DNA of 64,000 nt, from assembly GCF_011397635.1 (NCBI RefSeq), contig NC_064756.1, positions 3,552,922-3,616,921 of the forward strand, written 5' to 3'. The stretch's first letter is position 1; each line of letters starts with the position of its first letter. The position numbers and the translations under genes are program-made. Below, piece by piece: positions 45,176 to 54,771 of the stretch. The notes beneath the pieces were generated by a model. The model was given only the letters and a program-made list of their open reading frames with translations. It was not told where the DNA came from and did no database searches. The DNA is from Epinephelus fuscoguttatus (taxonomy: Eukaryota > Chordata > Actinopteri > Perciformes > Serranidae).

Positions 45176-45542
45176 AGCAGGAGAAACATCACGCTAACAC
45201 AACAGGAGCACGCTTGAAACACATCCAGAACAAACTTAAAGGGCTTTGACACAACAGAGGAACTACATGAGAGACTCTTGTACTATAAGGGACTGAGTAC
45301 ATTTAAAAAAGGCTTGTAAGATTATATCGTAATACCAGATTGTATTGCATCATAAGAAACAGTAAGAGAGCAGGCGAACTTTCCTATGTTTCCTGAACAT
45401 TCTAACAAATGCAACTACCGTGTGGATAAGGATAGGAAGGGTAGGACACAAAATTTGGTCTCCTGCAAGGAAAAAAGGAAAAGACACACCACATTAGTAC
45501 TGAATTTTGGTTCTGGACATAAGATATTGTAAAATGACATCA
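45176..45542. other. No gene seen
   Basis: Possibly the decayed continuation of the L1 copy. Nothing is readable. Confidence 0.4.
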
Positions 45543-45833
45543 TAAAGGCCCGGCCACACCAAGCTGATGGTTAATGTTGGGCCACCAGTAAGTATCTGTG
45601 GCCCAAGTCGGTGCAGTGTGTCCTGCGCAGTTACCCCTCGTCGGCCTTTTGTTTTTGGCCAGTTTGTGAATTAGCATGTTGAATTAGCATTTGTGATGGC
45701 GGCGCCCGTTGATGAATGAAATCACACTGATTGGTAGTTCAGCTCAGTGCACAAGAAGAGAAATGGAAGTGAGGAAAGTAAACAAACAGCTAAAGATCAG
45801 AGAGCGTGAGACCAAGACAAATTTGTTACTTAA

Positions 45834-46170
45834 AGGGATAGTGCACCCAAAAATGAAAATTCAGCCATTATCTACTCACCCATATGCCGACGGAGGACCT
45901 GGTGAAGTTTTAGAGTCCTCACATCCCTTGCAGAGATCAGCGGGGGGAGCAGCTAGCACACCTAATGGCTGACGGCGCCCCAGACTAACGTCCAAGAACA
46001 CAAAATTGAATCCACAAAATATCTCCATACTGCTCATCCGTAGTGATCCAAGTGTGCTGCAGCCCCGACATAAAAAGTTGTTTGGAAAAACGTCATATGA
46101 ACTCTGTTTTTAGCCTCACTGTAGCCTGTAGCTCTGACTGCTTCTCTGTGCTCCGTGCTCACGTGTGCGC
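45834..46170 (+). repeat. Left terminal inverted repeat of the TTAA element
   Basis: About 337 bases, mirrored at 46,642-46,978 with a few mismatches. The pair could form a very long hairpin in single-stranded DNA or RNA. Confidence 0.85.
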
Positions 46171-46312
46171 ACCTGCGCGAGACCAGCAAAAGCATGAGCT
46201 TTGATCACCCGTGTTTACATCATGTGACATGTGCACCGCAGGGAGAGACAGCAGTAACCACAGAGCTAAAAGATAATTTGCACTACAGTCTTTTAGCAAA
46301 GGACAGCCCAAC

Positions 46313-46640
46313 ATGTCTGAAGACTTTGAAATTGAGGAGAAACAGCATTTCTTTGTTGAGCCGTATTTGTTTGAGCCCGAGTATACACTCGGAACTCAGG
46401 CTACTGGACGAAGCAGCCGCCGCAGCTCATGAGCCTAACCCTCAGCCAGCCGCAGAATACCGGAGTCGAGCACTGGAAACCTGGTGGTGTAGTTGTTTCA
46501 AATGCAAAGCAATGCCAACGGATGAGGAAAGTCTTTGCTGCTCAGACTGGGAATTGGCGATGCCTGCACTTGAGAAGCTGGACATCAGTACTGTCGAGAC
46601 TGCTGCTCTTCAGAGACCGTACATCACCGATCACCCTGAG
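46313..46640 (+). pseudogene. P2X7-receptor cytoplasmic-domain-like protein fragment
   Basis: ATG 46313 opens a frame 'MSEDFEIEEKQHFFVEPYLF' + 'EPEYT' that soon leaves the useful frame. After a shift near 46,385 the other frame reads 'SELRLLDEAAAAAHEPNP' and then 'ETWWCSCFKCKAMPTDEESL' + 'CC' (from 46,476), followed by 'LEKLD', 'LQRPYITDHPE'. The spacing W-C-x-C-x2-C ... E-x-x-CC with a following '.C/YIT....F/E' segment is that of the zinc-binding intracellular domain first seen at the C-terminus of P2X7 receptors. Related domains occur in many uncharacterised fish proteins with acidic 'EYT..EL' leaders. Here there are no membrane segments. The copy is frameshifted and is cut off by the right inverted repeat before the end of the domain, so it is a relic. 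Confidence 0.6.
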
Positions 46641-46641
46641 C

Positions 46642-46978
46642 GCGCACACATGAGCACGGAGCACAGAGAAGCAGTCAGAGCTACAGGCTACAGTGAGGCT
46701 AAAAACAGAGTTCAAATGACGTTTTTCCAAACAACTTTTTATGTTGTGGCTGCAGCACACTTGGATTACTACGGATGAGCAGTATGGAGATACTTTGTGG
46801 ATTCAATTTTGTGTTCTTGGACGTTAGTCTGGGGCGCCGTCTGCCATTTGGTGTGCTGGCCGCTCCCCCCGCCGATCTCCGTAAGGGATGTGAGGACTCT
46901 AAAACTTCACCTGAGCCTCCGTCGGCATATGGGTGAGTAGATAATGGCTGAATTTTCACTTTTGGGTGCACTATCCCT
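46642..46978 (-). repeat. Right terminal inverted repeat of the TTAA element
   Basis: The mirror of 45,834-46,170. Its inner border truncates the coding relic. Confidence 0.85.
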
Positions 46979-47661
46979 TTAAGGTAAGATTATTTTTCTG
47001 TAGCAGAGACGTTTTCTGATGGTTTGTGTTACTGTTCACTGGCGCACCATAGAATAAGCTCTGTTCTTTTAATGTGCTAACTGGCTAGCTTCTGGTATCC
47101 CTTTTTGAATGACGATGACAGAAGACCCCCCTCTGCTGGTGTGGAGAGTTCAACCCTGTCTCACTCCAAAGTCGTCAAAATGTGGTGCTTGGGCAGTGAC
47201 TTCCGGCGTCAGACACAAACAAGTAAAGCCGTCCTTCAGCGTTGGCAGGATACACGACTGGTCGCCCTTATAGTTTGACGCCAGCTGGCAGTGTCAGCGG
47301 CGAGACATAAAGAGTTAAGGGGACAAAAGTCCAAATGGGGTGGGTGGGTCCAACAAACATTGACTTTCACCCAGGAGAGCGGTGTTCGCATCCTGTATGA
47401 TTATAAAGCCAAACCCTGTTCTTTTTTCCAAAACCCAACCACCTGCTTGTGTTGTCTAAACATAACCATGTGTGTTTGTTGGTGAAGAAAAAACATCAAA
47501 GCCTATTTTAAAAGAGACAATGCATGTAACAGGCAGAAGTTGACATGGCACCCCAGAATCTCAACAACCAATGCACCATGGGTACCTTGGACGTCGTATC
47601 TGGATGTGAAAAGTCCATGACCAAACATGGATACGTGATGAGGTCAGACCAAGAATGTGTT

Positions 47662-48475
47662 GTTATTTCCTCTCACACAGGCACAGAACGTATGCACTGG
47701 TTGGCGGTCAGCTGTAGTCGTTGCGGTATGCTCATGTGCAACTTTTCTGGCCGAGACACAGCGCAGTCAGGTGATACAGCAGGTTGCCTTCATTGCCACT
47801 AATTCTCTGAAGTCACTTTGGTGTGTCTGGGCCTTTACAGCTCTAAAGGAGGACAGACTGCATAAAGACGCTCTGCTGCTGAAACACTTTCATTAAACAC
47901 TTGAACAGTGATGGGAGCTGCAGTGTGAGCTGAACGCAACAAAGCCACATGCAGCAAACATTTTTTCATTTTGCCGGCTTAGTATGGACGTTGTCTCTCT
48001 GAACCTCCATTATCTCCCACTTCACTTTGGTTGGTATTTGGCTAACTACCTTCAAGATGATCTTCCAGTTTCCCATTTTGTATTAACAACCGCCATCCGC
48101 TTTTGTGGAGGGTTATTTCCTCTCACACAGGTGCAGACGTACATGCTGGTTGGCTGTCCACTGTAGTCTTTGTGGTGTGTTCATGTGCAACTTTTTTGGC
48201 TGAGACATGGCGCTGTCAGGTGACACAGCGGGTGGGCTTCATTGCCACTAATTCTCCGAAGTCAGTTTGCTGTGTCTGGGCCTTTACAGCTCTAAAGGAG
48301 GACAGACTGCCTTCAGTAAACACTTGAACAGTGACAGAGCTGCAGTGTGAGCGGAACGCAACAAAGCCACGTCCAGCGTCCAGCAAACATCTTTAATTTT
48401 TTAAATTTAGCCGGCTTAGTGTGGACGTGGTCTCAGTGCGTCTCCATCATCTTCCAGTTCACTCTGAATGGTTGA
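47662..48475 (+). repeat. Tandem duplication, ~447-bp period
   Basis: Copy 1 starts at 47,662 'ttatttcctctcacacaggc' and copy 2 at 48,111 with the same words. Both continue 'atgtgcaactttt.tggc.ga', 'cattgccactaattctc', 'ctctaaaggaggacagactg', 'aaacacttgaacagtga' and 'gccggcttagt.tggacg'. The duplication includes the right end of the composite element plus its flank, so it happened after that insertion. Confidence 0.85.
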
Positions 48476-48640
48476 TATTTGAAGGGGGGGGGGCTCCCTC
48501 CCACACCTCCCTCCACCCCCCTGCCCTCCCTAATCTCCCCCCTTCTTCTTTGCCCTGATGCTTTGCCCCCATTGTTCTCCTGCCTTCACACACACACACA
48601 CACACACACACACTGGTACAAAACAATGCCTGAAACGTGA
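48476..48640. repeat. CT-rich stretch with (CA)n at 48,587-48,613
   Basis: A G run (48,484-48,493), C/T-rich sequence and a CA microsatellite. It lies just upstream of a CpG-rich zone. Confidence 0.9.
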
Positions 48641-48946
48641 ATGGAGCAGCCACCACGGGAGAGTTGTAAGCTGTTGGCGCTCAGACGAGTGCTGACTCTC
48701 TCTCTCTCTCATCTTCTTCACTCCATCTTCTTCTTTTTTTTTCTTTTGTGCGCGTATGAAAAGCGCGTGCTCCGTTCACAAATTAACCCCCTGGAAGATA
48801 ATTTTTCTCTTAACCCTCTTAACTGGGGGATGAATTTTAGGGAAGGGGTGGGGGGGGATCTGGGGTATGGTGAGGCGAGGGGCGGGGCTGGTGGTGGTCT
48901 TCACAGTTGCTAGGGGCAACCATAGGGGAGTGAAGTAGAAGGCGTC

Positions 48947-48948
<2 letters not shown>

Positions 48949-48981
<33 letters not shown>
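48949..48981 (+). repeat. (GT)n microsatellite
   Basis: A run of about 33 bases ending in 'gcggtgcgcgcg', itself alternating purine-pyrimidine. Confidence 0.95.
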
Positions 48982-48983
<2 letters not shown>

Positions 48984-49177
48984 GTGCGCGCGTGTGGGAC
49001 CTGCCAACGTCTAGCTACGAGACCCCTCGCGCCAAATCCATCCCTCACAATTGTCTGAGAGAGAGATATTAAGAAAGAGAGGGAGAAGGAGGGAGGGAGA
49101 GAGAGACCTCGACTGAGACGCGCAAAGGAGCGAGAGAGACAGACAGTGAGAGAGAGACCTCCACACACACTCTCTCT

Positions 49178-49222
<45 letters not shown>
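49178..49222 (+). repeat. (AC)n-(AG)n compound microsatellite
   Basis: AC repeats pass into about 32 bases of AG, followed by 'gatggctggtaggatttag', an ATG that stops after five codons. Confidence 0.95.
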
Positions 49223-49226
<4 letters not shown>

Positions 49227-50480
49227 GCTGGTAGGATTTAGCCCCGGCAGCGTCTTTTCCCGTCCAACACAACAAGCTTATTACCTTTCTCTCCACGCGC
49301 TTGGAAACGGATTTACGCGCACGAAAAGGAGGTTTGTTTGGCTCGTTTTATTTATCTATTCTCTTCTTTCATCATCTCCCTGCTGTGTGCATCCATCTCT
49401 GCCTTTGATTCATTATTTATTTCCCCTCTCACCTCTTTGAAATGAACCGTTTTATTCGGTTGCAGTTGGAGGCTACAGGTCGCGTTTAATGGCGATTAGC
49501 TGGCGGGTAATTAGCCGTTAACGGTCAAATTAACCTGGTGGTGGTAGTAGTAGTAGGAGCGGTGAGGTTATACTGACTGGGGATTGTGGTGGTGGTGGTG
49601 GTGGTGGTGTGGGTGTGCAAGAGGGGGCTTGTTTTTGTCGTGGTTGGAGGGTCTCCGGTGTGCGCGAGGAGACGGAGAGAGTGGCGGAGGGGGACAATGA
49701 ACGGGGCTGTTGTTTGGCGACGCTGCGCGCGATGGAGGTGGTGGTGCCCAAAAATTCGTTGCTTCTGGAAGCAACCGGGGGGGCGAGACATTAAAGAAAA
49801 TGACAGAAAATGTAAATTTCATGATTTAGTCAGTCACATGGCTCGGATCAGTCACACAGACTGGCTCCGCTGTGAGCGTCTGCTTTGTGTGTTTCTGTGC
49901 GCCGTTCACTGAGCATCAGAGACAAACACTGTGTGTTTCATATGTTTCAGTGTTCATGTGAGGCTCAACAGGGAGCTTTGAATCTCATGTGGAGTTGTTA
50001 GAACATCCCTGCAGCACGCGTGCAGCTGCTGCATGATTTCTCTATATTTCCATGTTGTATAGGGGCGTTTGTTGCGCTCGGGGGCAGACAAACGGTCACC
50101 GTTAAATCTGCCTCTGTGCATCTGACATGTGAGCCTGTCATCTGTTCATATGTGCGTGTGTGCATGTATGTGTGTTTTCATCGCGTTCAGTCTTGCAGAA
50201 TAACACCAAAAATGCACAGGTGCATGAAGTTGTTTATGCGCCCTTACAGTGAGAATAATAAGAAAAACAACAGGGTAATAAAGCTGAGGATGTTACAGCT
50301 ACAATGCGCGCGCAGAGAGACAGAGACAGAAAAGGGGGGCGGGAGGGGGGGCGAGGGTCTCTCAGCCATTTTCGACGAAGCGCGTGTAAAAACGCACGCA
50401 CATGGCGACAGACAGACTGAAATCACATCATAATCACAGCCTGGCGTCCATGTGTGAGATGTAAACGAGGTCAGCGCGGA

Positions 50481-51279
50481 AAAAGCAGGAAACATGCTTC
50501 TGTTTACAATAAAACATTATTATTATTATCATTATTATTTGTTATTATTGTTGTGCTGCAGAATCATTTCTATAAGGAGGTTGGAGGGTTGGAGGGAGGA
50601 GTGTGTTAGCCTCTTTTCTCTCCTCTCTCCCCCCACAATAGACAAGGGGGCTGCTTGTTGGGAATTTGGCGCTTCACTTGTTTTGCTCAATGAGGAATTC
50701 AGTGTGAGCCCCCTCCTCTCTGTTGTTTTTGTTGTTGTTGTTGTTGTTGATGTTGATGTCGAAGCCCTCCATGAGCCCCCTTCCCTCGCTGCTCTTTTAT
50801 CACCATCGATTATTACTAGCATCCCTCTCGATTGGCTGATTAATCGATCATTTAACACTCTTTGCATGGACGGCTGGGCTGACTCGTCTCCCCGTGGCGT
50901 CACACTCAGTCTCTATTGTTCCCGCTTGTAAATCTGATGGTGAAAAACACCTTTAAACTGGCTCATTAACCCAAATGAACCTGCTCACACACATAATGAA
51001 AAGTGGCTGTTGTGTTTTATGTAATATTGCTACAGTGTGTGGGTCCAATCAGCTGTGAAGTCAGTGACCTTCTCCTTTGATGTTTCTATTACATTTTATT
51101 ATTATTGTTGTTGCAAAATTTGCAAAATATTCTCTGATTACCATAAAATCACCAAAAGGATTATTTAATCCTTGTTGTGTTTTTGGAAGGAGAGGAAAAG
51201 GAGTACAGGAATAAAAACATGTCGCCATATTAGAGGCTTTTTTTTGCCCCCAAAATGGAGGGGGAGGAGGCTCAGAGGA
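50481..51279. promoter_or_regulatory. Repeat-poor stretch with SOX/POU/E2F-like words
   Basis: After an (ATT)n run (50,516-50,550) the sequence has 'cacaatagacaagggg' (two SOX-like ACAAT/ACAAG words, 50,634-50,649), 'tttggcgc' (E2F-like, 50,664), and 'gattggctgattaatcgatc' (CCAAT complement and a homeodomain-like TTAATC, 50,829-50,850). A (GTT)n run lies at 50,721-50,750. No coding exon is visible. This looks like possible conserved regulatory DNA, not tested. Confidence 0.3.
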
Positions 51280-51640
51280 GCTCATTAGCAATGCAAATTA
51301 GGGTTTTTTTTTCTTTAACGGGGGCTCGGGCACCTGCTGTGTCGAGCATGCGCGCGCGATTGGATGGCTGACTGGCTTCCTCCCCTCCTCCTCCTCCTCC
51401 TTTCCTCCTCTCCTCCTCCTCCTCCTCCCCCTCAGCCTCGGGAGCGCGCCTCCCTCCCTCCTTCTCATTAGAATTATGTTCCTTGTCCGCGGCGCACACA
51501 CGCTATTGGAGCTTAAACGGATATAAAAAAAAAAAGAAGAAGAAGAAGAGCTCGAGCGCTCTTCTCTCCTCCTTTAAAAGCGTCTCTGTGTGTCTCGCGC
51601 AGCTCAAGCAGCGGCTGCCTTTAGCATAACAAAGGGAAGA
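51280..51640 (+). promoter_or_regulatory. Candidate core promoter region (TATA, CCAAT, POU/SOX)
   Basis: Elements in order: an octamer 'atgcaaat' at 51,291-51,298, CpG-rich 'gagcatgcgcgcgcgatt' at 51,343-51,361, a CTC-rich block (51,386-51,430), 'ctattgg' (CCAAT complement, 51,502), 'ggatataaaaaa' (TATA-like, 51,519), then CpG-containing 'ctcgagcgctc' and 'gtctcgcgcag'. The order fits a plus-strand promoter with a start near 51,550, although CCAAT and TATA are unusually close. No downstream coding exon was found in the window. Confidence 0.3.
51620..51634 (-). promoter_or_regulatory. POU-SOX composite motif
   Basis: The minus strand reads CTTTGTT-ATGCTAAA. The first half is a SOX site and the second an octamer variant, directly adjacent with no gap, the arrangement of SOX2-POU5F1 composite sites. 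It is a single-site sequence match only. Confidence 0.4.
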
Positions 51641-51810
51641 GGAGAGGAGAGGGGGAGAGATGACAGGAGAGGAGGAAAGCAGGGGAGTTTTAAAGGGAGA
51701 AATAAAATAAATGGGAGGAGATGAATTAGAAGGAAGACAGGAGGAGGAGAGGAAGTAAAGAAAGAAGTAAAAAGGACAAAGATGGAGGATGGGAGGAGGG
51801 TGAAGGAAAA
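51641..51810 (+). repeat. Purine-rich tract
   Basis: 'gaggagagggggagagatga' and similar text; over 90 percent A+G by eye. It gives a spurious Phe/Ser/Leu frame on the other strand. Confidence 0.85.
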
Positions 51811-53554
51811 GTTTTTAAGCATTCACAATCCACTCCATCATCTATTTAAACAGCTGTGCGCACATTTAAGGTCATTTAAAGGGTTTATTCATTCAGTATT
51901 TGTCACCAGTTACAACTTGTTCCAGTGGCATTGTTCGGCTTGAACTTCCCCAAATGTTTTATGACTAGGTCTAAATAGGCTGTATGTATATTTTTGAAAA
52001 TAATAATAGGACTAATAATAATTTAAAAGGTCATTTAGTTCATGCATTAAAGCCCTCGAAAATAGTACAATATCACTGATCAAAAACAAGTTTTGGGTCC
52101 ACACACATTTTCTGTTAATGTTGCAGGCAGCAGCTAAAAGTTGAGCTCATTTTAAATGCTTTATATACCGCTGAGTAGTTTCATCTGTAAATATACATCA
52201 TTTATTAGTTGATTATGCTTTGTATTATTGATCTAAGTTAATCTAAGCATTAAAGCTGACAAATAAATTTAGTGGAATAAAATGTACAATGTAGGTGAGA
52301 TGTAGGAGTAGAGGTATAAAGTAGCATAAAATGGAAATACTCGAGTACAAGCACCTCAAAATCCTCTCATTTTGAACGGTAGCAGTTGCAAAGAATTCTG
52401 TCTCTACTCAATACTAATTTCTAACAACTACTGCTATTTTTTAACATTACAATACGTCATTAATGTGGAAAATAAAATAAACTTTTAAAGGATAATAAGA
52501 TGCCAGAGTGCATAAAATGAATCAAACACCTCTCATGTGGGGCAGTTTGTATTTTTAAATGGCCGGTATCACAAAATATCGACTGGTAAGACAAGGCAAC
52601 GATCAACTGGTGCTTCTCAAAGTCAAGGATGCTTCTTTGGAAGGACAAGTCCCTCCAAGTTGGGTCCTACAGAGGCTGGGCAAGACTCCTTCCTATAGCA
52701 TTCAGTGAACACACACTGGAACAGACACACAGTGGGACAAAAAAAAAATCATTAATAAACACTAAAATCGGTTCACAAATACATTAGAGTTTGTTATATA
52801 CCATTTCTCGTGTGTAAAATGTTGCCGAGTTGGAGACAGCCAAACAGAAGATGAGGAGGCAAAGAAATAATAAAACTTACCTAACAAAACATTCACCTGA
52901 AAAGTAGCCTAGCTAATTAGCTGTAAAATAAACATGTCTCCAAAATATAGAGCAGAAGTATGAAGAAGCATTAAATGTAAGAAGTACCTTAAAATTGTAC
53001 TGAAGTACGGTACATGAGTGAATTAGTAATCAGTAATTAGTTACTTAGTTACCCTAAGGGTATTTGATGAGAGTTGCTTATAAACATGACTTCTGACCTC
53101 AGTTGTAAATTATGGAAACTTTACCTGCTCTGTAAGAGTGAGTGAAAAACTCTATTTGGGTTTCTCCCATTGGAATTTGGTAACAGTTTATCCATAAGAT
53201 TTCTTGCATGGAGTTCAACTTCTTTGTGGTCTTTGCCCCCTTTTCCACTCCACGCTATCACCCGCTAACATCTGTTTTTTTAATATACAATGTATGTTAC
53301 AATCAGCATTCACACCCTGGTCAGATGACTCCGTACCGTCAGTCTCTGCCCAGTCAGCGCTCAAACATCGATCCAAATTAGTTTGCACCAAGCTTATAAG
53401 AGAGACTGAATAATTAAGAGATGTATAAAAAGAAGTTACCACCACAAAGTTTCCACTGGCCTCCATGCTGCTTTCTACTGTTTACTGACCTGTTTTCCGT
53501 CTGACGCCAAACGTGACACTCTGATTTACCCGTGCCTTTAACAAAAATGTGTAC
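51811..53554. repeat. Teleost dispersed repeats; no gene
   Basis: Bases 52,290-52,400 ('aggtataaagtagcataaaa', 'tactcgagtacaagcacctc') and 52,960-53,055 ('aaattgtactgaagtacggt') are two parts of one 'agtaca/acttgagta' repeat. They are separated by another inserted repeat around 52,490-52,790 ('caactggtgcttctcaaagt', 'gacaagtccctccaagttgg'). The rest is unrecognised. Confidence 0.5.
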
Positions 53555-53950
53555 ATGCTAATTTTGCGGGAAATGGAGTATTATTGCTCCAACAATCCAG
53601 TCACCAGAAATAATGATGGAGTTGTATGTTTCTACAAACCAGCTGCAAATTATGATGTAGTGGATACATAAAAACCTTACGTTTTTTGTAACGTGTGGTT
53701 ACACCTTATTATGGCTCAGAAAAGATCATGTTGTGGCTTAAAAGGTCAGGTTTTGGTGGCACAATCTCCGCTGGGAATACAGTGACAGGTCGGGTAGAAG
53801 CTGCTGGAAGACACAGCGATGATTGGCTAAAACACAACCTGTTTTGTCGTTTGTTGGTCTGTGTGTCACCCAGGCATCTCACCTCCATCCCCCAGTGGCA
53901 AAGTCATACACTATGACACTTTGGAAATGTTGATATGATACGTATATTTG
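53555..53950 (+). repeat. 57-bp-family element (locus G)
   Basis: A flank 'caatccagtcaccagaaata' and 'gtatgtttctacaaacc', then 'aggttttggtggcacaatct' and a few units with 'agctgctggaagacacagcg' and 'ttggctaaaacacaac'. It is short and diverged, and ends in 'gttgatatgatacgtatat' as at locus B (8,470). Confidence 0.65.
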
Positions 53951-54184
53951 GGGTCAGCCCATTCAAGCAATTGGGCTGACCCCAAACATCAGTAACATCA
54001 CTAGTATGTAGGATACTGAGCATTTCTTGGTCTTTGAATGACAAACAATCAGAATATTTGTTCATTCTTAGCTCAGTTAACAAATAATAACAAGTAATAC
54101 AAGTCATTTCTTTGTTCTGTCACCATCATCAAATGAGCAGCTCGCTCAGATTGTGACAAAAGGAAGGCTATAAACTCTATTATA
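53951..54184. other. No gene seen
   Basis: A short palindrome lies at 53,950-53,990: 'ggggtcagccca' followed by 'tgggctgacccc', a 12-base stem. Otherwise unrecognised. Confidence 0.6.
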
Positions 54185-54771
54185 TACAAGGTCCCCACAG
54201 TCATGGACAACCAGGAAAGTCATGGAATTTCACAGTCTCATTTTCAAGGCCTGGAGAAGTCATGATATTAGCATGATATTGGAATTTTGTTGTAATGAAA
54301 TGAATTGTTACAGTAATCTTCAGGGGATAACCCTCCACATAATGTAACATAACGGCAAATTTATTTTCTGTAAGTTAGCTGTTGACGTAACGTAGCTCTA
54401 CTAAGCGTTAACGTAGGGCTGCACGATATATCGTTTCAGCATCAACACTGCGATGCTCAGTAGTCGCCATTGAAGAACGTGCAATGTCAAGTAAGACAAA
54501 TGAACTTAAACAACTTATTTGATGCTTGATACAAATGGAAAACTTGCACAGTTCTCATTTTCCAGGACTTATACCGGCCAAGTCTTACACTTCTAAATGT
54601 AAAGTTTATATGCAACGTAGTGTGGCAACGTTTGTCACGGTAAGTGAGACTCTTCTGCGTGTGTAGAAAGTACCATAACTAGGCCAGCCTTTCCCAAAAA
54701 ACTTTTATCATGGGTCACGTCATGGAAAAGTCTTGAGAGTTTGTCCATGGAAATATGTGAGAACCGTGTAC
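54185..54771. mobile_element. hAT-like non-autonomous element ('gtcatgga' repeats)
   Basis: The left end 'tacaaggtccccacagtcat' + 'ggacaa' and the right end 'ttgtccatggaaatatgtga' + 'gaaccgtgta' are inverted. 'aaagtcatggaattt' and 'ttttcaaggcctgg' follow the left end, as in common fish hAT-type MITEs. At 54,415 'agggctgcacgatatatcgt' begins what looks like another, partial hAT-type end nested inside. Confidence 0.5.

Larger units (their letters stand above)
45830..46982. mobile_element. TTAA element with ~340-bp terminal inverted repeats
   Basis: TTAA occurs at 45,830-45,833 and 46,979-46,982. The ends 'agggatagtgcacccaaaaa' and their complement continue as near-identical inverted repeats to about 46,170 on the left and from about 46,642 on the right. 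Examples are 'caaaattgaatccacaaaat' against 'attttgtggattcaattttg'-type text, and 'tagcctcactgtagcctgta' against 'tacaggctacagtgaggcta'. The 470-bp centre carries a fossil gene. The TTAA duplication and 'agggatagt' ends are like Kolobok-type elements of fishes. No transposase is present. Confidence 0.88.
45543..47836. mobile_element. Composite DNA element with 'taaaggcccgg.cacaccaa' ends
   Basis: The left end 'taaaggcccggccacaccaa' at 45,543 and the right end 'ttggtgtgtctgggccttta' at about 47,836 are inverted copies with two or three differences. The same right end is repeated at 48,285, and related ends occur at 35,482 and 60,910. Between them lies an inserted TTAA element (45,830-46,982). 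No transposase is recognised. Pairing of the two ends into one element is my inference. Confidence 0.5.
48641..50480. promoter_or_regulatory. CpG-rich, repeat-poor zone; possible promoter/5' exon
   Basis: CpG dinucleotides are far more frequent here than in the surrounding sequence, for example 'ccacgcgcttggaaacgg' and 'tttacgcgcacgaaaagg' near 49,293-49,330. Apart from GT (48,949-48,981), GA (49,191-49,222) and GGT (49,587-49,610) microsatellites no mobile DNA is seen. 'cacgaaaaggaggtttgttt' at 49,319 contains a possible splice donor (AG|GTTTGT). The longest frames are low-complexity. A start site of a gene extending outside the window is plausible, but orientation and exon limits cannot be set from sequence alone. 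Confidence 0.35.

Noticed and set aside
46155..46778. 207-codon open frame taken as one protein
   Set aside because: Its two ends lie in the terminal inverted repeats of a mobile element. Only the middle (about 46,385-46,640) resembles a protein domain, and the natural ATG at 46,313 is in another frame.
50020..50931. Open frames of 122-145 codons in the CpG-rich zone
   Set aside because: They run through (ATT)n and (GTT)n microsatellites and G-rich text, overlap on both strands, and show no domain. They are treated as chance frames.
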